Of a DNA stretch of 64,000 bases, positions 58,139-64,000 are shown piece by piece. The notes beneath the pieces are model-generated. The model did no database searches. It was not told the origin of the DNA and was given only the letters and a program-made list of their open reading frames with translations. Each line of letters starts with the position of its first letter. The stretch's first letter is position 1. A program made the translations under genes and the position numbers. Source of the stretch: Exophiala sp. HKRS030 (taxonomy: Eukaryota > Ascomycota > Eurotiomycetes > Chaetothyriales > Herpotrichiellaceae); assembly GCA_023897205.1 (NCBI GenBank), contig JAHWDD010000001.1:1054001-1118000 (forward strand). Direction: 5' to 3'.

Positions 58139-58479
58139 TACACTAAAACATCACCCATCTCAAAAATAAACTTCCTCACCATCGCCCTCGAAGAAACAGG
58201 ATAGAACACAATAGACTTGTTCTTGTGTATGGAGCGGTCTCTGCCCGTGGAAAATCACCACCAGAAGTGCCATATGTGTATTCCACTCACGAAACTTGAG
58301 CTTGATATACAAGGCCATATGTGGCAATTGTCGCTCAACAACCTCATATTCCATATCCACAATACTCCACTAGCATGCCTAACAAAGGGATATCACGAAA
58401 AAGGAGCCAGGCATTGAATGATGTCCGAAACGAACCATGCCCATGTTGATTTAAACCGAATCCTTGTACGAGTGACATA
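58139..58479. other. Convergent intergenic interval
   Basis: 341 bp between the flavin reductase-like stop and the Whi2-like stop. I see nothing in it. Confidence 0.35.
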
Positions 58480-60108
58480 TCACCGCAAGCCGATGACACT
58501 CTAAAGTGGACCATGTAAGCAAATGAATCAGAACCTCACTTTATTGGTGGTGCTTACCATTTCAAGAGTCCATACTCTTCGAATCCAGACCTTCACCTTG
58601 CCTTCAACACCTGCAACATCATCCAACTCTACTCCTTCCCACCAGCATCTTCTCGCGGGTTTTCGCCAGAACAGTAGTAGTTTCTGAGCCATGCCGACGG
58701 CATTACTGCCTGCGATGTCACCCTTGACGTCTGTCCGTAACCGAGCCAGGGCTAGACTGCAGATGACTGCTTTGTTTGGTTCTCCTGCTCGATGACCCCA
58801 GCTGTCATCATGATTGAATCCCCTGCGTTTTGTCAGCGCAGCACGTCGAAACGTATGATAAGCAAACGTACCCGGCAGTCAGCATCTCTATTAGATGCTG
58901 CTCGGTGGTTCCGGCTTCTTCACTCCGTTTGAGTCCCGAGAAGATGCCGTTTTGCTTGACTAATGACCTTCCCGCTGCTCTCTTGACTTCGGTCATTTCC
59001 AACGCTTCAATGTCGGCGCGAGGAGGAATGACATAGAAGTCGAGGTCTTCTCTCAAGACAATAATCCCCGCCCTGTCTTGAAGCATGTCTTTGGTAGAAC
59101 CTTGAAGTGGTTCGATTGAGATGGGGTCATTCTCGGAGGGGGTGGTTGGTGAAGGCGATCTTGAAGGGATTGATTGTGCGACGTCACGGAAGAAGTTTAA
59201 CATATACTGCAGGGATGCTGGGTCATACTGTGTACGATAAGTAATGTCTCCAAGATAAATAGAAGGATTTGCAAGGACAATGATGGGATGGGTTCTAGAT
59301 GAGAGACGTACGTCGACGGGATAGACATCGCCGTCATGAAACGAGTTCATGTGGCCGTCTGGTAGCAGGCCATTGGGAAAGAGGGAGAGTAGGACGAATT
59401 CGGGCAATGTCAATAATTCCTCTCTGGAAAGCGTGAAGCGGGTGCCCCTAGTCACAGTCAGTTTCCCACCTTCGCTTCAGCTCCGGAGTAGACCGTACCT
59501 CAGATCCAAAGTGATGTGTTCATCTGCAGCGGCTTCTCCTGCTGAATATTGTATTAGTACGCTGTTTCCACTAGCGCAAGAAACCATTTCATACCTCCTA
59601 ATGTATTGATCGGCGGTCCGGGGGTTTGTTGAACTTGTGTGATGATGCTGGCTGCACCTCCTGCTGCCGCCATGATGTAGGCAAAGGAATCTAACGGACT
59701 TGAACCCTCGGTGTAAGGTGGCGGAGGCTCGCCTTCTTCAACCGCTCTGGAAGACTGCGCCTTGGTATCGGGAGGTAGTGCGGCTTTTGTCTCGGCCTCG
59801 GCCTTGCACTCGACCTCGTCTTCGGCGAGAGCCTCCTCAAAGGAGGGCGCCGGGGCACTGGCTAGGAGCGAGTCGCAAGCAGTCTCGGTGACAGTTGCTC
59901 TGATTCGATCGAGCTCGGCGTCGGTAGGAAAATAGAGGGAAGAAAAGGGCGGTGGTCGTTGGGAAGGAGAACCAGCGGACGATGCTTCGGAGCTGGGAGA
60001 GTGAGGTGGCGGTGGAGCGGTATAGATCTTGTCGTCAGAAGTGTCGAGATTGTTATAACTTGACAACGCCGTGGTGGGCGAGTCTGGAGCAAAAGGTCGG
60101 TGTGACAA
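58480..60108 (-). CDS. Whi2-like BTB/KCTD-type protein
   Basis: Six exons: 59595-60108, 59499-59538, 59312-59447, 58872-59227, 58558-58822 and 58480-58500, giving 443 residues in frame. Introns are 49-84 bp. The N-terminal 150 residues are Pro/Ser/Ala-rich. A BTB/T1-like domain follows: FTLSREELLTLPEFVLLSLFPNG, LPDGHMNSFHDGDVYPVDYD, then PASLQYMLNFFRD. The C-terminal region contains WGHRAGEPNKAVICSLAL, LLLFWRKPARRCWWEGVE and VKVWIRRVWTLEM. Yeast Whi2 pairs with Psr phosphatases in stress response, growth arrest and amino-acid sensing. The last exon encodes only six residues plus the stop, and reading through its intron would change the C-terminus. Confidence 0.75.
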
Positions 60109-60948
60109 TGTGGTTGATTGGGCGCTGCAAGAGCCGCAGCCAATTCAGGCGTTTGTTGTGTTTTTGAGGATGTCGGTGGATTCGCGCAAGGACAAGACGA
60201 TTTGCGCAGATCAATTAGTTCAGTTGTTCTCGCTCAACATGGAGCGCGATAATGAAATATTGAGAGTGGGAAGGACACGTGGATAGCTATGAAGCGTTGA
60301 AAGATCAGACACCAGCGGAGGGTGTTGTTGAGTTGTAGAAGAGATCGGTGTGGTTGGAGTGGTGGAAGTTGGAAGGAGTATTTATTGGGTCTAATTAATA
60401 CCGGTTATTGGGAGGAGGTCGATCTTGTTTATTCGACGCTTCACTTTTCACGAACGAAACCCTACAGTAGAGAGAGAGTCTAGCTGACCTCGGTGACGCT
60501 TTTGCTGTCACAGTCAAGCCTGTATAATGGATATTATGGGGCCTAAAGAGCCCAAACAGCCTATTGTACGGGGAGTTGAAGCCCACCCGTAGCCGCCCGT
60601 TTGACGTTGGTCCTAGTCTACTCCCAGTACTAAATCTATACGCCATTGCGCTACGGAGTAACAGTGACCAAAATCAAAGAACATGTTATTATGATCATAG
60701 ACTGTACGACTGCAGGTTCCGCAGACTTGACGATAACGATCACAATTTGTTGATAACCCTGTTGTTGTCATTACACTGCCATACATCTGAGGATTCGCAG
60801 TGCCTCAGTTCTCACACTCACACTCAGCAGCCCAAACAAGGATGCGTCGCTAAGACATAAAGGCACCTCAGCATTGAACTCCCCAATTTGGCTCTTGTTG
60901 CCTCTCGCTCAGTCTCACTCGGGCCTCGAGAGCAGACAAAATGATCCC
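60109..60948. other. Intergenic interval
   Basis: 840 bp that includes the Whi2-like promoter. One TACGGAGTA (60652-60660) is present. No gene is visible. Confidence 0.35.
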
Positions 60949-61248
60949 TCAGGCATCCTTTCCAACCTCTCCAGCTCCTTGATTAGGCGTAAACGACTCT
61001 GCTCCTGAACCCGGCACTGCCCCGGTTTTCCCTCCCTGTGGCAGACCAGCTGTGGTGTTCTCAGTGGCTTGCATGGCTTGCATGGCTTGTGCATCGAAAC
61101 TACCGCCCTTGTTCGCAGCTCCTGGATGTCCGCTTGTTCCAATGATTCCAGATCCAGCACCAGAGCCGGCTGTTGTTGATGCTCTTTTCTGGCCTTGAAG
61201 TCCAAATAGCTCAGAATGGGATTCTGTTGGTTTTTGGTTGTCCGCCAT
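60949..61248 (-). CDS. Small Gly/Ala/Gln-rich hydrophilic protein, 99 residues
   Basis: Not recognised as a family member. It starts in a strong ACCATGG context (MADNQKPTESH). It contains AQAMQAMQATENTT and several Gly/Ser/Ala segments (TTAGSGAGSGIIGTSG), with no Cys and no hydrophobic segment. It is probably disordered. Composition resembles small fungal stress or conidiation-associated proteins, but that is only an impression. Confidence 0.45.
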   Translation of the reverse strand: MADNQKPTESHSELFGLQGQKRASTTAGSGAGSGIIGTSGHPGAANKGGSFDAQAMQAMQATENTTAGLPQGGKTGAVPGSGAESFTPNQGAGEVGKDA

Positions 61249-61795
61249 GGTGCTCGCTTGTTTCGACTTATATTTTCTTCTGAGGTGTCTGCTTTGATCT
61301 CTTAACTGCTCGAGGTTGTTGAGATGTGGCAATGGTATGAGTATGGCGAGCAAGGGTTTCTGCTTAAAACAGTCGAGATTGGTCTGATACCAGCAATGAC
61401 CTCATCCTCTTATGCGTGACTTCAATGTCTGCTGCTCAATGACGATAGACGAGAGGAGAATTTGGGCTGTGCAGGGATACGTAATCTACAAGACAACAAG
61501 CGGAACACGATCCAAATACATCCAAAGGCTTGGTATGGAGTGACCCAAGCACAATCGTGGCGTGTGTGAGTACGTTGATCGCTATTGCCATCTTGCTTGG
61601 CCACAGATCATCGCGATGCAAGCCATAACGAAGTATGAACGTCTCACCCAAGGATGAATTGTGTATTGCGCCTATTCAGAGGCACTGCCCACGAGACATA
61701 CCACAAGAAATCCCAGTGCTCATCTCTCGACATCTGAATGTCTCGTTTGTTTCACCATTTTCACCACAATCAAGTAATGGCCAAGGCGCTTTCGC
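61249..61795. other. Intergenic interval
   Basis: 547 bp between the small protein's start and the decarboxylase stop. I see nothing in it. Confidence 0.35.
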
Positions 61796-62912
61796 TCATA
61801 ACAAGCTCCTGCTACCGAACAGCTGCAATGCGTTCTTGCTGCACAATTTCTCCTGGTCTTCCTCACGTGGAAACACCTCAGGCAGATATTGATCGTGCTG
61901 ATCCGACAAAGCTTGAACATAGGAAAGTGATGTGAATGGAAAATCACTGCCATACAGCATCCTATCCACCGTAACATACTCCAGCATTCCTTTCATCTGC
62001 TCCGTAAATGCCCAACCAGCCGAGTCGAAATAGAACTGCTTGTTCAGCCTCTCCTTCACCCATCGAGGATTGACCGATGCGTCAACACCAGGCACCTTCA
62101 CAGCCGCAGCAAAGCCGGAGAATCGGTTGATCAAAGGGGGAAACGCTCCGCCCACGTGTGGCACAAGGAAGGTCACATTAGGACAACGGCTTACTGTCCC
62201 TGATAGGAACAGATTCATGACCGCTCTCGCCGTGTCGAACAAGAATTCAAACACGGGTCTAGGAAAACCAGGTAAGGGAGTGGCTGCCGTCCCGTCCTTC
62301 AGACATGGCGTGGTCGGATGCATGAAGACTTTGGCCTTCCGCTGGTTCAATAGGTCGAAAATTGGGTCAAACATCTTGTCACCAAGATAAGAACCCCCGA
62401 AATTGGTCATTACCGCAAATCCATCTGCGTCGAGCTCGTCCAGAGCCCGTGGGATTTCTTGCAAGCAGAATTCCACGTCTGCCAGGGGCAGTGATGCGAA
62501 GAACCCAAATTGCTCTGGCTTCTGTTTCTTCAAATCCCCTGCGTAGTCATTGCAGTACTTCGTGAGTTTGCGGGTCAACTCATTATTGCCGGGTACAAGG
62601 TGCGTGCCTGGTGAACTAATGCTCAGCATGGACTTGGTGATGTTTACGGCCTTCATCATTTCCAGATGTGCTTCGGGGCTCCATTGCTGTGTATCAGGAG
62701 TCAGCGTGATCCGTTAGACATGGAAAGCAGCCTATTCCAACGACGTACCGGAATCGCAGGCATGCCATCTGGGTTTTTGTGTCCGTTCTCGGCGCAAGCA
62801 TCACGGTATCCTCTATCATTTCGTCAGCAAGTAGCGCTCTACCCGAGCACTCCTTCAGTACTGACGGTGGGAGGTAATGAGAGTGACAGTCGATCTTTAC
62901 GTATCGAGACAT
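61796..62912 (-). CDS. Amidohydrolase-family decarboxylase (ACMSD/6-methylsalicylate decarboxylase-like)
   Basis: Three exons: 62866-62912, 62749-62812 and 61796-62686, giving 333 residues. The introns are 53 bp (GTCAGT donor) and 62 bp. Splicing yields the family-like N-terminus KIDCHSHYLPP, then YRDACAENGHKNPDGMPAIP and QWSPEAHLEMM. The metal ligands expected in the family are visible: HSH at the N-terminus, VFMHPTTP, LVPHVGGAFP and the Asp in YGSDFPF. ACMSD-superfamily enzymes use zinc or manganese to remove CO2 from aromatic or enol acids; the fungal group includes 6-methylsalicylate and dihydroxybenzoate decarboxylases. Substrate unknown; no polyketide synthase is in the window. Confidence 0.87.
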
Positions 62913-63863
62913 GTTTCTAAAGTCGTACTTGACAGTTTTAAAGGCCTCCGAGCCTTGATCAGTGTGTCGGTATACGTTGAGAGTCGATGTTAGACTACGA
63001 GGCCGTTCTTGACCGTAGTAAGAAGTATATGTACCACGTTGTTTTGTGACCTGTTACAGCGCGGGGCGGTGGGGAGAAACAATCGAAGTTCAGGTGAAGC
63101 GCCGTGCCCGCCCCGTATCTGACAATTCTTCTACGTGGATGAACCAACCGATCTTATCCCCATGCAGTCGCTTCGTCCCGTGAAGAATCCCAATGAGTGG
63201 TTTGTGAGCATGAGCCCCGTAAGTTCGTACAGGATTTAAACTGTAAATGAATTGTACTACTCTGTATTCGTGAATCGTTAGGCACTTGTAGTGTGTCGAT
63301 ATCAGACTGTGTCTTCTTCTGTTGTCGATACCATATACTCCGTACTCGGGGTTGAATCCTGAAAAATATTGAAGATGTCCCCTCCAATGTCATAACATAA
63401 CATGATGATCTGGATGTTCTTCTTGCATTTGACGCCCACCTTGCACCCATTTGCCAGCATGTTAGGTTGCTCGCCCTGTAAGACTCATTTGCGGTCTGCA
63501 AGCACACAAGCTTGAATATGTGGTCTCTCAAAACACCTTGGATTCTGCTTCTGAATGCAGTGAGCCCTCTAGACCCGCCTGGGGGTACTCAGTGGCGACA
63601 GGACCTTGACGTGAAAGTCGTAAGTAAACATTGAACTGAGGGTGTCGCTTGGCACCCTTAAAAGCGGCGACCCGTTGTTACCCTTTCGGTTTGACATCAG
63701 TTTATTTCGGCCGCGATGCGCGACATGCTTGTAGACTCTAAGATTTGCGACCAACTACCAAGACCGTGTCTTCTAGAGGCTCGCAACAGAGTCCTGCTCC
63801 TCTGCATTTTTATTGCTCCGCAGCTTCCTGACAATGGTATAGCCCCGGAAATAAGTCCTCGTC
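62913..63863. promoter_or_regulatory. Divergent promoter interval
   Basis: 951 bp between the decarboxylase start and the SNF5-like start. One TACTCCGTA (63336-63344). A minus-strand open frame (63154-63531) shows no domain and is rejected. Confidence 0.35.
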
Positions 63864-64000
63864 ATGGCTCCCGCGCAGTCCTTCGTTACCAGCTATCCCC
63901 CGCGACTCCGTCAATACGCCAATACCCTACTCCAACCTGTCCTCCAAACCCAGAATGTAGGCCCAGGAAGTCGCACAACGAAACGAGGGACCACGATCAT
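63864..64000 (+). CDS. SNF5/Sfh1-like chromatin-remodelling subunit, N-terminal fragment (runs off the window)
   Basis: The first 45 codons only, open to the window edge. The sequence FVTSYPPRLRQYANTLLQPV, followed by SRTTKRGTT, resembles the N-terminus of fungal SNF5-family proteins (Sfh1 of RSC or Snf5 of SWI/SNF). These share a short SYxPRLRxYxxxL motif and a TKRGT segment. The context CGTCATGG gives a plausible start. Identification rests on this short stretch and needs the missing sequence. Confidence 0.5.
   Translation, partial: MAPAQSFVTSYPPRLRQYANTLLQPVLQTQNVGPGSRTTKRGTTI

Noticed and set aside
63154..63531. 125-codon minus-strand open frame
   Set aside because: Composition is not protein-like and it lies in a divergent promoter interval.
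1..64000. tRNA genes, rRNA and CRISPR arrays
   Set aside because: I saw no B-box-like GTTCGAAT with a matching acceptor stem and no regularly spaced repeats; none can be supported by eye.

Overview
This is a nuclear window from a filamentous ascomycete (Pezizomycotina). The genes are dense and sit on both strands. They are split by short GT-AG introns (mostly 45-100 bp) with CTAAC- or CTGAC-like branch sites. The families are typical of moulds: Zn2Cys6 factor, Clr5 domain, HET domain, HeLo domain, fungal NLR and CYP52-like P450. A Eurotiomycete or Chaetothyriales-like origin is a guess only. I rebuilt exon structures by hand by matching splice sites to reading frame, and the totals I give are in frame.

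Layout. 0.3-5.2 kb: an O-GlcNAc-transferase-like TPR protein, then a 2.6 kb gene-free stretch. 7.8-11 kb: mitochondrial-type adenylate kinase and the DNA primase large subunit, divergent. 11.9-15.1 kb: a divergent pair of Golgi-type genes (pyruvyl transferase and nucleotide-sugar transporter). 15.5-17.6 kb: a 7-exon P450. 18.8-20.6 kb: a kinase-fold protein lacking the catalytic Asp. 21.4-23.3 kb: a Clr5-domain gene cut by one in-frame stop. 23.7-26.7 kb: a haloacid-dehalogenase-like enzyme and Mediator subunit MED19. 27.5-31.8 kb: an FAD monooxygenase next to a Zn2Cys6 regulator. 32.2-44.9 kb: MCM6, a ZFC3H1/Red1-like zinc-finger protein and a class II myosin with a short tail. 56.7-64 kb: a flavin-reductase-like protein, a Whi2-like BTB protein, a small Gly/Ala-rich protein, an amidohydrolase-type decarboxylase and the start of a SNF5-like gene.

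The most striking region is 45.7-56.6 kb. A HET-S-type HeLo-domain protein with two C-terminal copies of a HET-s-like amyloid motif lies 2.2 kb from an NLR (NB-ARC plus TPR) whose extreme N-terminus carries a single matching copy. This is the architecture of an amyloid-signalling NLR/effector pair, in which the receptor templates the effector's prion fold to trigger membrane-directed cell death. A CYP52-like P450 sits between them on the opposite strand. Immediately downstream is a HET-domain pseudogene broken by three nonsense codons and flanked by two direct copies of a decayed repeat. The block looks like a fast-evolving self/non-self recognition locus inserted among conserved housekeeping genes.
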